Assembly (NCBI GenBank): GCA_037974965.1
Contig: JBBPFI010000004.1
Location: forward strand, 372,001 to 436,000
Origin: Dacryopinax spathularia
Taxonomy: Eukaryota; Basidiomycota; Dacrymycetes; Dacrymycetales; Dacrymycetaceae
Direction of reading: 5' to 3'
DNA: 64,000 nt
Below, piece after piece: positions 22,738-33,200 of this stretch. The stretch's first letter is position 1; each line of letters begins with the position of its first letter. Below the pieces are notes generated by a model. It had not been told where the DNA came from. It worked only from the letters and a program-made list of their open reading frames with translations, and searched no databases. A program made the position numbers and the translations under genes.

Positions 22738-23416
22738 GTGGTTGAGGTGGTGTTGGTTGAGGTTGTGTTGGTCGAGATGGGGTTGGTTGAGGTGGGGTTG
22801 GGGGAGGTTGTGTTGGTTGAGGTGGTGGTCGGGTTGGACGGTGTGTTGGTCGAGATGGTGTTGGGGACGGTGGTGTTGGTTGAGGTGGTGTTGGTCGAGG
22901 TGGTGTTGGTTGAGGTGGTGTTGGTCGAGGTGGGGTTGGTTGAGGTGGGGTTGGTAGAGGTGGGGTTGGTTGAGGTGGTGTTGGTCGAGATGGGGTTGGT
23001 TGAGGTGGTGTTGGTCGAGATGGGGTTGGGGGAGGTGGTGTTGGTCGAGATGGGGTTGGGGACGGTGGGGTTGGAGGTGTTGGTTGAGGGAGTGTCGGTT
23101 GTGGAGGGGTGGGGGGAGGTGTTGGTTGAGGGACGGGTAGCGCAGGATGGGTTGGAGGTTGAGTTGGAGGTTGGGGGACGGGTGGTTGAGGCGGGGTTGG
23201 AGGTTGGGTTGGAGGGGCGGACGGATGATGGGTTGGAGGTTGGGTTGGAGGTTGGGTTGGAGGTTGGGTTGGAGGGGCAAACGGATGATGGGTTGGATGA
23301 TGGGTTGGAGGTTGGGTTGGAGGTTGGGTTGGAGGTTGGGTTGGAGGTTTGGTTGGTTGAGGGACGGGCGTTTGAGGTGGTGTTGGAGGTTGGGTTGGGG
23401 GTGATGTTGGTTAAGG
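22738..23416. repeat. AACC-rich minisatellite tract F
   Basis: About 680 bp, the longest tract, with the G-rich strand on + (GTTGGTCGAGGTGGGGTTGG, GGTTGGAGGTTGGG). It lies upstream of the MAPRSV start of the minus gene and is open in several frames. It may be a 5' exon or intron of that gene. Confidence 0.92.
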
Positions 23417-23643
23417 GACGGTTGGTGTTGTATGCCGGCAACGCTCGAGCTCGAGCAGGACGGGCTGCCCGAGCTCGAGCAGACCGAAAAGACGACGGCG
23501 CTGAGGATGTGGAGGAGAAGAGGGAGATGGTAGACGTTGGATGAGAAGAGACGACGGACGCAAGAGTCGGTCGAGCGAGAGCTGAACGCAAAAAAGTTAG
23601 GTGGCGCGCGAATATACGAGAACACGGAAAGCCTAGGCTTACC

Positions 23644-24078
23644 TTTTGATGGTCACCATCAAAAAAGATGCGTCCATCAATTACAGACAGGAACGCCCGG
23701 GCAGCAATATCCCTTGTTCTGGGTAGGAGGAGGAGGTCGGTATGTCGCCGAGTAGATTTTTATTTAGATAGCTTGAGCCAGCCTCAGCGGACGTGCGAGA
23801 CTGGCTCAAGCCCTCGAGCATGTCGCCTAGTTAAAAAAAAAATGAAAGAAAAATATCAAGACATTTTAAAGTAGAGGGCGATCTTGTACCTCTGTGAAGA
23901 GGTACATCGCACCATTGTTGGTTGTTACCAACAATGGATAAGGACGGCATACCCCGTCATCGGTCCCTGGCGATCAACGGATGCCGAGAGAAGGCCGCCG
24001 GCGCGCAAAAACGGGATCAAAAATTACTAATCTACCCTATGTAAGCCCACGCACCACGCACTTAGGTGCGTGGTGCGT
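23644..24078. repeat. Cluster of perfect inverted repeats at the right island edge
   Basis: Five perfect hairpins lie in 435 bp: TTTTGATGGT arms at 23644/23655 (1-nt spacer), GCTTGAGCCAG arms at 23771/23801 (19 nt), TGTACCTC arms at 23885/23899 (6 nt), CCATTGTTGGT arms at 23912/23927 (4 nt) and CCACGCACCACGCAC arms at 24045/24064 (4 nt). Between them is an A-rich stretch (23831-23875). No supported gene is present, apart from a possible exon and intron of the minus gene at 23589-23762. Confidence 0.85.
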
Positions 24079-24205
24079 GGACAAGTGTCACGAAACACGG
24101 AAGTCCTCGCATCCTACTGCTGAAGTACAAGTCCTCCCATACCTGCCTTCGTGGAAGGCGACATCCTTGAATCTACCTCTAAGTTCGCCGGCTTAAACGC
24201 CAAGC
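24079..24205 (+). promoter_or_regulatory. Presumed PDCD5 promoter/5' UTR
   Basis: 127 bp between the last hairpin of the island and the PDCD5 ATG. Positional inference; no clear TATA box. Confidence 0.3.
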
Positions 24206-24761
24206 ATGTCTGAAGCAGATCTTTCAGGCCTTCGAAACCTGCAGGGAGGAGCCGCCAATGTACCCGGTCAAGCAGGAGGCGGGGAGGAGGACGCGGCGAA
24301 GCAGGCGCAGCAGCGGCAGCAGCAGGAAGAAATGAAGCGTGGAATGCTCGCAACAATACTGGATCCAGGAGCGCGGGAAAGGCGTACGTGCTGTGTGCTT
24401 GAGCTGTGCGGCATATGCTGATCTTCATTCAGTTGCTCGGATAGCTCTGGTCAACCCTTCACTGTCCCAGAGAGTGGAGGAATCTCTGCTTCGTATGGCA
24501 CAAACAGGCCAGATACGGTCGAAAGTGACGGAACAACAGCTGATTTCCCTGCTGGAGAACGTAAGTGAGTCTGTTGGCGATTTCGATCGACGCTAACTCG
24601 TATTCTACAGGTCGGTGGTGGTCAATCAGCGAATGCACCAAAGAAGACGACTATAGTGGTAAGTATTTTTGACCCGAATGGATGCCCCTGTTTCTTACTC
24701 TACATGACAGTACTCGCGTAGGAAGGTTGATGAGGACGATGACTTGGATTTCGACATCTAA
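24206..24761 (+). CDS. PDCD5 family protein (TFAR19)
   Basis: Small DNA-binding/chaperone-associated protein conserved from archaea to man. Exon 1 gives MSEADLSGLRNLQGGAANVP and a Gln-rich helix EEMKRGMLATILDPGARER. After a GTACGT...TTCAG intron comes LARIALVNPSLSQRVEESLL, then MAQTGQIRSKVTEQQLISLL, followed by a further intron before VGGGQSANAPKKTTIV. The last exon encodes YSRRKVDEDDDLDFDI and the stop. The motif ILDPGARERLARI...LV.P is diagnostic. Three introns are placed; the product is about 130 residues, normal for the family. It is the first ordinary gene to the right of the island. Confidence 0.93.
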
Positions 24762-25135
24762 TCAGGAATATCCGGCAGCTCACACGGGTTCTCCACCATG
24801 TACCAATGATAATCGCATGTCTTCGATGACCTCATGTACTTCATATCGAAATCAATGCCTCTCAGCTTGTATTTCTTGTTCTGACCAGTAATTTGCCCTG
24901 CCATTCATGCGCTCTTTAAGACAACAAAACGTCCAACAGGCCACCTTGGCCAAAGGTACATGCCAGTTGCTGTCTTAGTCAGCGGGATGACGAGCCCAAC
25001 TACACGGAGGCAAAGCGAAGACCTGTTAGCATCCTCAACCAGGTTGTCCCGCTCACAGCATCATCCTCCCCTTCCCACCCCCTCAGCGTCAGGGATACTA
25101 CTAGCTGCACATATCCTTTCCTCATCTTATACACG
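24762..25135. other. Spacer between PDCD5 and NOT4
   Basis: 374 bp that should contain the PDCD5 3' UTR and the NOT4 promoter. No gene, repeat or RNA is recognised. Confidence 0.5.
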
Positions 25136-28100
25136 ATGTCGACACGGACTACTGTATCAACTAATTCGTCGTTGCCGCCTGCGCCGAGCACTACTTCAAG
25201 CTCTGGCCTATACCACAAGGCGAACGTCCTAGCAAGCGTGCAAGACGCGTACTGGAGTGATGACGAAGCTGTGGGTCGCGTGTATGCGCCCTCTGTTAGT
25301 CTCAAGCTAACATCTGGTCCAGGAGGATAATGAATGCCCATTATGTCTTGAGGAAATGGATCTTTCAGATATGAACTTCAAGCCATGCCCATGTGGATAC
25401 CAGGTACGCCCACCTTCGACGTCAGTGCCATCTAGCAACGGTCGATAACATCCTCTTGTCAGATATGCAGATTCTGTTGGCATCATATCAAGACGAATCT
25501 GAATGGCAAATGCCCTGCGTGTCGACGCGATTATACCGAAGATGCTGTCGAGTTCAAGCCTGTGGGGAAGGAGGAGTGAGTGCTGTCGATAAGGATCGCG
25601 GATATCTAACATATATGCGCATAAATCTAGTCAGAAACGCTTGGCGCAGAAGAAACGGCAGAAGGAGAAGGAACGCAAAGATCTTGAAGCCCTCGGTCGA
25701 CGTCATCTGACGAATGTACGCATCGTACAGCGGAATATGATCTATGTGACGGGGATTGGCCAGCGTTTTGCGAAGGAAGAGGTGCGTATATCATGATTGA
25801 CAGTATCACGATGACTGAATGGCTTTCAGCTCCTTCCTACGCTTCGTTCCAGCGAATACTTCGGTCAATATGGGAAGATTACAAAGATCCTTCTGGTAAA
25901 GCGACAACCTCCATCGAACTCGGCATCACGTGATCCGGTCGTTGGTCTGTACATCAACTACTACCGGCGGGAAGATGCGGCGCGTGCCATAGCTGCCGTT
26001 GACGGGGCCCCTTCGCCTAGCGGTGGTGGAGAGGTGATGCGTGCGAGCTACGGTACTACGAAGTACTGCGTGAACTTCCTGCGGGGTGTACCCTGCACGA
26101 ATCAAGGTTGCCTGGATCTGCACGACTGGGGAGATGAGCGGGACTGCTTCACTAAGGAGGACCTGTCCACTCTGTCAGTCACGAGAATTACTGGGAAGCC
26201 GCCAGTCGAGCTGACGTTCTCTCACTCTAGGAAACATACCTTGAAGGAGGGGGAACACAGGGCGAGGCAAACAACCGGACCGTCTGCCCCATCGCGGAAG
26301 TCGGAAGATTCCGAGCGTAAGGCAGCTCCCGCGGTACCCAGTCTGCCCGAATCTTATGGCCGTGCTGTAGAAGCTCCTGGACTGCCGAAATCCGCGTCGT
26401 GGGCTAGACCTGGAGCCACGATACGTCCAGCTTCACCCGTCAGTGCGACCCCACCACCAGGTTTGCAGCCATCGAGGCCAGCTGTTGCACGCCCTGCGAC
26501 AAGGGCCAAAGACGCGCCGGCACCTAGCAGACCTACCCCCGGTACCTCAATTCCAGCCAAGCCTGTCGCTGCTGCCACAGCAGAGAGGAAAGTACCGACT
26601 GGCAGTATTAGGCCTGCAGCGGAGACCGCACCCTCGACGTCCGTATCTCCACCGCAGTCAGCGCCCTTGCCAAAACCGGCAGCGCCTCCAAATCTCCCAG
26701 GACCGCCACCCGGTATCCCCACCGTTGCATCCTCATCCAAAGCTACTCCCTCGCAATCTGCACGTTCCACGCCATCCGCACCTCCTGCTCTCTCGCGGCC
26801 GCCTGGCATCGAGCAACCCACGACTTCCGGTATTGTTGCATCCACATCCTCTTACAAGATGACGAACCAGGGCAAAGCCCTCCTTGACGACGTACTCAAT
26901 TTGCGCGACACTGCATCCGCTCAGCCAACGAGTCCCTTCCCGGAGTTTGATCGGACACTAATGAATCTTCAAAGTGGCGGCTTCAGCTTTAGCCTCGACC
27001 TCAATTCATCAGCAGCAATACGACTTTCCGACAAGCGCAGCTCATCAGAGTGGAGTGTACCGACCTCTCCAGCAACGTCGAAGTTCGGTATCGCGCCTAT
27101 AAATATCCCACTCGGCACTAGTGATCTTGAACATGTGGCGAGTCCCGTTTATTCCGGTTCTTTCAACCCGTTCGGTCCACCGAAAGACGACCGGCCGGGC
27201 TCCCAAGGACGATCGGGCCCTTCCAGCCGAGCACAATCGCCTGCGGAGGATGAAGTCCGCCGCAGTTCCCGATTCGGTTTCGCGAGACGCCCTGGAGGCG
27301 GCCTTGGCACACCTGGCTCGAGCTATCGGGCCGTCCCCTCTCTTACCTCATCACCTACCAAGTTCAGCGAAACCTTAGCCACTTCATCACCAGGCATTTC
27401 ATCTTCAGCTCTGTCACCGTTACATCAACATGCTCCAGCCCAAAGTTCCGCGGCTAACTGGTCGTACGGGAACTACACCGTCGCTGGGCAGTCTTCGGAT
27501 TGGAATTATGGAAATCAAGATACCCCCGGGGCATTGTCACCTCAAGCCGAGGCCCGTGCTTTCAACAGCCTAGACTTGGATTCGGATGCCTACGGCCGAC
27601 CGGATTCTCGATCCGAGAAGTCTATCCTCCACAAGGTTCTGAACATTGGTGCCGCTTCCTCGGTGGGAGGATCTGCACAGATAGGTGAGTAGGCCATCCT
27701 TTCGAACTGTATTTGACAGAAATTAACTGGTTTCACAGACAGTGGAGCAGTTTCGAACCGCTCCTATGATCCTCAACCATTCCAGGATCCTGCTATCATG
27801 TCAATGTACTCGAGCGCACCCTTCCAGACAGGCTCTCGTTCGGCCGGTCCGCCGCCTGGGCTTGCTGGTCCACCGTCTACCTTTCCGCTTGACCAGGCCA
27901 GCCTGTTCACGGGTTCGCCTCGTAGTGGCCGCGTGCCAATAGGTAGCAGCGGCTCTTCACGCATAGGCGCTGGATCGCCAAGCTTCAATAGTGGTGGGTA
28001 CTCTCATTCTTACGGCCAGGGGAGGGTACGCAACTCGTGATCACTGCCCGCCGTTTCCAACCATTTCAACCGTCAGTTTGACGGGTGTTCCATTCGCAAC

Positions 28101-29869
28101 ATGTATCAATATGCATTACCTGTGTCTCCTCTCGCCCAATACCCCCTACCTCGTTGTGCCTCGGCCTGCTTGGGATGGTTATGGATTGTTCTGGTGCTGG
28201 CCGGCGCTCTATGGCCAGACAGACGATGTGCGTGCGATCACTCCTGCACCCGGCGCGGACCGAAGCATGTACCCTCCCCCTGTGCTTCGCTCGTCCGGTT
28301 GGTTGCAGACAATAGGCTAATCCACATTATCCAGCGATGTCCATCTCAAACGCCGGCGATGTCGAAGGAGCTTCAGTCTCTGCTGAAGGCAACACGCCCG
28401 ACGTCGAAAGCAACCTTGAGTCACAGCCCGTCTCCGTTGCTGTCTCCGCTGTCTCCTCGCCCGTGCCACCTGCCAGATCCCTCGAGCTGCCAACAACGCA
28501 GGCTGCTGTAAATGAATCTGCCGAGCCGCAGACCGTGGCCGAAGTGGAAGTACCCAGCCTTTCCGACGCAGATTTCCCTGCTTTGCCTTCCGCTCCCGCC
28601 AACACGTCGAGCAAAGGACAAGGAAAACGCTCCCAAAGTACCGTTCGCGCCGCTGATACGAAGCCGGCCGGTTCCGCTAAAAAGACGACTCTCACCAAGA
28701 AGGCAGTTACGGCTGCCGCTCAAAAGTCTGTTAGTGGAGGTGGACAATCCGCATCGCTGACGACTGGGTCCTCGAGTCAGCCCGCGACCACAGTGTCGGT
28801 GACCCCTGTAAAGAAGGAGGAGAAAGCCGGAAATCTGCCTTCCTCAACAGCTTCGTCCAATGTGAAGAACAAACAAGCCCCGCGCACAACCATAGTTGAA
28901 CCTCGTAGCCCTGAACCAGCGACAATAGCTCCCTTCCTCAGTCGTAAGACACGTAAAGTCAAAGCAGCTCCAGTTATCAAGCCCCCGAAGAAGCCGCTGA
29001 GGGAGGTCTCGCAACCGGCAGAGGACACTGCTGAGACGCCGGAAACAGAGTCGGCGGGAGATAACGACAACGGGTCAGCCAGCCCGAACATCGATGTGAC
29101 GCCTGTGGAACCAGAGGAACCGATTTATCTGCAGGAGCCGTTCGGAAAGCCGGCTTCTTTGAGCCAGTTACTCAGCGAGGTTGGTCGATATCTCGATGTA
29201 GAGGGCCTTGCCTTCTTCGACACTGCGACCATAAATACCAAGGGGCAGTCCAATATCCGTTACGCCCCGCTGGTTCACGCCCTTTCGACATTGTCGTCCG
29301 GCACCTCATTCACCGGAAGCATGCCAAATAGCTCAATCGACTCGGCCGTCTCCTCGTTCCAACAGTTATTGGAGACCCTTACTCAGACGATTTCCGATAT
29401 TCTTCATCTCCTTCCCAGGAACACCTGGGATGACAGCTCGTCTTTCGACGGCGTATTGCGGGAGATGCTGAGGGCCGAAGATCTTCTGGACGAAGTGAAC
29501 GAGAGTGCCGACGTTCGGGATGACGAGGTTGCTAGTCTCACTATGGCACTCGAGAAAAGGGCGCGTTGGATGGAACATCAGTTGACAAAACTTGAAGACC
29601 TCCATCGTGACATCAACTCTGCAGCCGTACGAGCTGTTCTTTCTCTTAACGACCGCGGATGGGATGCGACAGGGTTTTTACCCCGCCAGGGTGATTCATT
29701 GGCACGGTTTGACGCCCTTGGTCAGGAGGAAGTCGACGGTCAAATGGTCTACATGGGCGCGGAAGAGCTGGAGGAAGCATTGGCGGATGCGAAGGCGAAA
29801 GAGGCGGCAGTGGAGACGGAACTCAAGCAGCTGATGCATCGTAACTGTGCTCAACTGTGGCTAGCGTAG
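25136..29869 (+). CDS. not4: CCR4-NOT complex E3 ubiquitin ligase NOT4
   Basis: The C4C4 RING is complete: CPLCLEEMDLSDMNFKPCPC, GYQICRFCWHHIKTNLNGKC, PACRR. An RRM follows (RNMIYVTGIGQRFAKEELL, FGQYGKITKILLVKR), then the CCCH finger (YCVNFLRGVPCTNQGCLDLH) ending DWGDERDCFTKEDL, the exact NOT4 order. A long Pro/Ser/Ala-rich disordered region follows. NOT4 ubiquitinates substrates on stalled ribosomes and joins CCR4-NOT. The exon ending GQGR (about 28024) has a stop soon after if unspliced. The next long frame, 28337-29869, starts directly after an acceptor (TTATCCAG) and carries DADFPALPS, a helical region and the coiled C terminus EELEEALADAKAKEAAVETE, so I treat it as the NOT4 C-terminal part. 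The splicing at 28025-28336 is unresolved, and a separate gene starting at 28337 remains possible. Confidence 0.8.
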
Positions 29870-30232
29870 GTTCCTCCGTATAAAGCTCAGGCGTAGTTCG
29901 CGCCACATAATAACACAGCACAACCGTGTCCGTGCCAGATTTGGGCTTAATCATGCAGCGGGGCCCATCCTCCGTTCTCCACACTTCTGTCCGGCGTGAA
30001 CAGTCTGATAACTGTCACAAAGATGTTCCCCGTGATGAGGTGGAGATATAGCGATTAGCATAATCCTAGACGTGAAGAGGATATGTAAAACATGAGGGTA
30101 TCGAGCACATGCAGGAGGGAAATCCGAGAACAGAACGAGGATTCAAAGAAAAGATCGTGACCGCCGTATACAATGTCTGTGTTAACAAGATGTACAAGAA
30201 GGGAGGAGGAGAGAGGACGAAGGAGGAAGATA
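29870..30232. other. Convergent 3' spacer between NOT4 and formin
   Basis: 363 bp, probably the 3' UTRs of both genes. A partial look-alike of the island 21-bp motif at about 29905 (ATAATAACACAGCACAAC) is too diverged to count. No gene is seen. Confidence 0.5.
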
Positions 30233-33200
30233 TCATTCCGCTTCACTGATGGACTCGCTTGCAATTGCTCTCATGGGCTCTTCGTCAGAGAATACGCCGC
30301 GATCGCCGTCCTCTGAAAGTGTCTGCATGCGTGAATCAGGTCTTGAATCACCCAGTCCACTCATGGCGGTCTCGAACAGTCCGGCATAGCCAGCATCTGA
30401 AGAGCCATTCGTGCTGCTTGTTATGGTCCTGAGCCGAGATCGACGCGAGGAGCGCTCTGGTCGAGGAGAAATCGGAGTGGACGGAGTGAACCCGTCCTCC
30501 TTGAGTTGGGCAAGCATGTTGTTGGCAAGCTGTGCCGCATCCCCATCTGGTCCATTCTCCATGGTGGGCGATAAAGGCGGATCGTACTGCTTTTGGTCGC
30601 TCTGCTGACGCCGCCGCGACTTGCGAGTGATGGTATCGCCGTTCCGCAGTTTTTCCAGCAGACTATCCAAGACAGCTGTATCCGCAGGTTCATCCTCGAT
30701 AACCTCGCTGGCTTGTCGCCGAGCCTCTCTAGCCTGCTGAGCTGCAAGCTTGCGGCGCTCGGATGCCTCTCTCTCAGCCTCAGCGGCCTGATTTTCTACC
30801 TTGCATTTCTACATTTCGGTCAGCAAATGGCGTTGGTATGAGAGGTAGGCTGCTCACCTTGTAAGAAGTAACGAATGTTTTGAAGATGCCATAGAACTCG
30901 TATGATGTCATGTTCTTCTCGTCTTCACCGTAGAACCTCAAAACTTCCACAAGGGTAGTGTCGGCAAGCGTGACCTCATCAACCAGGTCCGCTAAGCGGT
31001 CTCCAGCTTCGCCGACGAATCGCCACATTTTCTTGGCGTAGCGATCTTCAGGAGGTAAGGCGCTGATGTCCGAGAAGAATTCGGTCAACTCCTGACGGAT
31101 ACCGGATAGACCTTCCCGAAGCTCGGCTAGACCCTTCCGGATATCTTGCAGGTTGACCCTGTATGCATCTGCGGGCTTGGCCAATTCATCCAAGAACTCT
31201 TCCATATCCGGGAAGTGTCGAGATACCGTCTTCTCCAGGAAGTGAAGGAGCGTAGTGTTGTTGACCGACTTGGTATCGACGAGCTTGTTGATACTGCTGA
31301 CGCGGAAGCCATAAGCACCACCCTTGATGCCCGTCCCGTTCATGTAATTGCCGATGAGCAGGATCAACTGCAGAGCCGTTAGGGGGGTTCGAAACATGCA
31401 ACGTGCAATACAACTCACACTTAGTAGTTCCTTGAACTTTGTTGCGTTCTGCAGGGCCTCCCCGGCCTCAGAGAGCTTATTGGCGCCATCCTCGATGAGC
31501 GCGAAGCGTTCCTCAAATCGTGCCTGATAGAGCATGCCCTCAATACGCGGTGCCAAGCGCTCTATCTTGATCAATTGGACCATAAGCCGATCAGCAGGGT
31601 GCAGTTCACCAAGTTCCTCAGGAGTCGAATTTCGGTAGACATTCAGCTTGCCGACTTGCTCGGGAGAAGGCAGAACTCGCTTCAATTCATCCAAGAAAGT
31701 TTCGTTGCATAGGTTCTCGTCAAACTGCAGGATCTTCAATGCGATTTCTTCAGGAGCGAGCGTCTTGACACGCTGGATCATGATTTCTGCGAAGAGGCAA
31801 ATGAGTCATAGGCAGCCACGTGATCACTTTCCAACTTACCGACTGCCTTCTTCGTTTGAGTATCAAGAACACTCTTGAGCTCGGCCCTCTTTTGCTTAGC
31901 TGATACAAGATTAGCATGGAATGGTAGAAGGGCGCATTATACATACCCATCAGGTTGATCACAAGCTGCTTCGCCTTGAAGTCCTCTTCCATTTCTCTCC
32001 ATACACCGTCCTCCAGTAGCTTCTCAACCCACTCCTTTTCTCTTTCAGCTTCTTTCTGAGGCTGAGCACCCCATAATGTTTTCGAAACGACTTGTTGAGG
32101 GAGTTTATCCCATTGTAGCTGCTTCATCCTCGTCGACGCAGAAATGGGAATATCTTTCCGGCTGAGAGCTCCAGACAAGTGATTAATATGTGCATTCAGT
32201 CCAGAAGCACGTGAGGGATCCGGTGGTGGTGGCGGTGAAGGTATAGACGGTGACGATGGATTGGTACTGTCGGGCGTGTCTCTCGATGCGGTAGCACGAG
32301 AGGCGATTGCAGCTGCCAGAGCGGACGTCATTGGTACACCAGGCGGTGGCGGTGGCGGAGGGGGAGCAGGGATACCACGCCCGCCAGGACCAGGCGGCGG
32401 AGGTGGTGGTGGCGGCGGAGGAGGAGGAACAGCGAAGACACCAGCAGGGAGCATACCGCCAGGAGGAGGTGGGGGAGGCGGCGGCGGCGGCGGTGGTGGT
32501 GGAGGAGGCGGGGGAGGTGGGGGAGGAGCGCCGACAGGAGCTTGCGAACTGGCTTCTTCCGCCACAGTAGGCAGGCGTTCTTCCACTGGTGAGGCCTGGC
32601 TTGGACTGCCGTCACCGTCGCTACCAGGCACATCCTTACCCATGCTGGCCAGTTTGCTAGCGAGCTGTTCATGGAATGAGCTTCCGCGTGGAGCAGCGGT
32701 GCTCTTGAGCCTGAGGAGGCGCGGGCTCTTCCCCTCCTTGGACTCGGAGCCTTCGAGCGAGAACGAGCCAACTGAAGTGGGTTGAGTATCGCCAGAAATC
32801 CTGGACATGTCTGTCTCACTTCCGCGTAGAGTGCCTAGTTCACTATCATCGCCGTCGAAGGACTGGTCCAGTCTATTCCTCATACGACTTCTCCGCTCGA
32901 TGGCAGCCGCAGCCGCACCTGGAGCAGGATCAGACACGCTTCGCTGCATATGGTTCTGCAGATCATGCAGGAGACGGGGTGGCAGGCCGGCTCGAGGTGG
33001 TCGGACCGGAGTGGATTGAGACGGCCCTTCCTGCCATGGCGGAAGGAGCGTAGGCGGATTGAAAGGCGAATCCAGCTGTTCGGCCTCTGCCTGAGCCCGC
33101 GCATGCCTTTGAGCTGCAGCTCGCCGAAGAGTAGCGTCCGGATCACGACGCCTTGCACTGCGGGGAGTGATGCTAGAGTCCATCTACATGTATCATAAGC

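Noticed and set aside
22738-23416. Telomere-like or subtelomeric repeat
   Set aside because: Units are not TTAGGG-type and both flanks are single-copy genes.
13213-24205. Search for a TET/JBP dioxygenase, which accompanies some KDZ elements
   Set aside because: No HxD...H dioxygenase pattern was found in any island gene.
29895-29930. Sequence resembling the island 21-bp motif (ATAATAACACAGCACAAC)
   Set aside because: Only part of the motif matches, with gaps; not counted as a sixth copy.
32261-32785. Gly-rich frame on + opposite the formin FH1 domain
   Set aside because: Antisense of polyproline codons.
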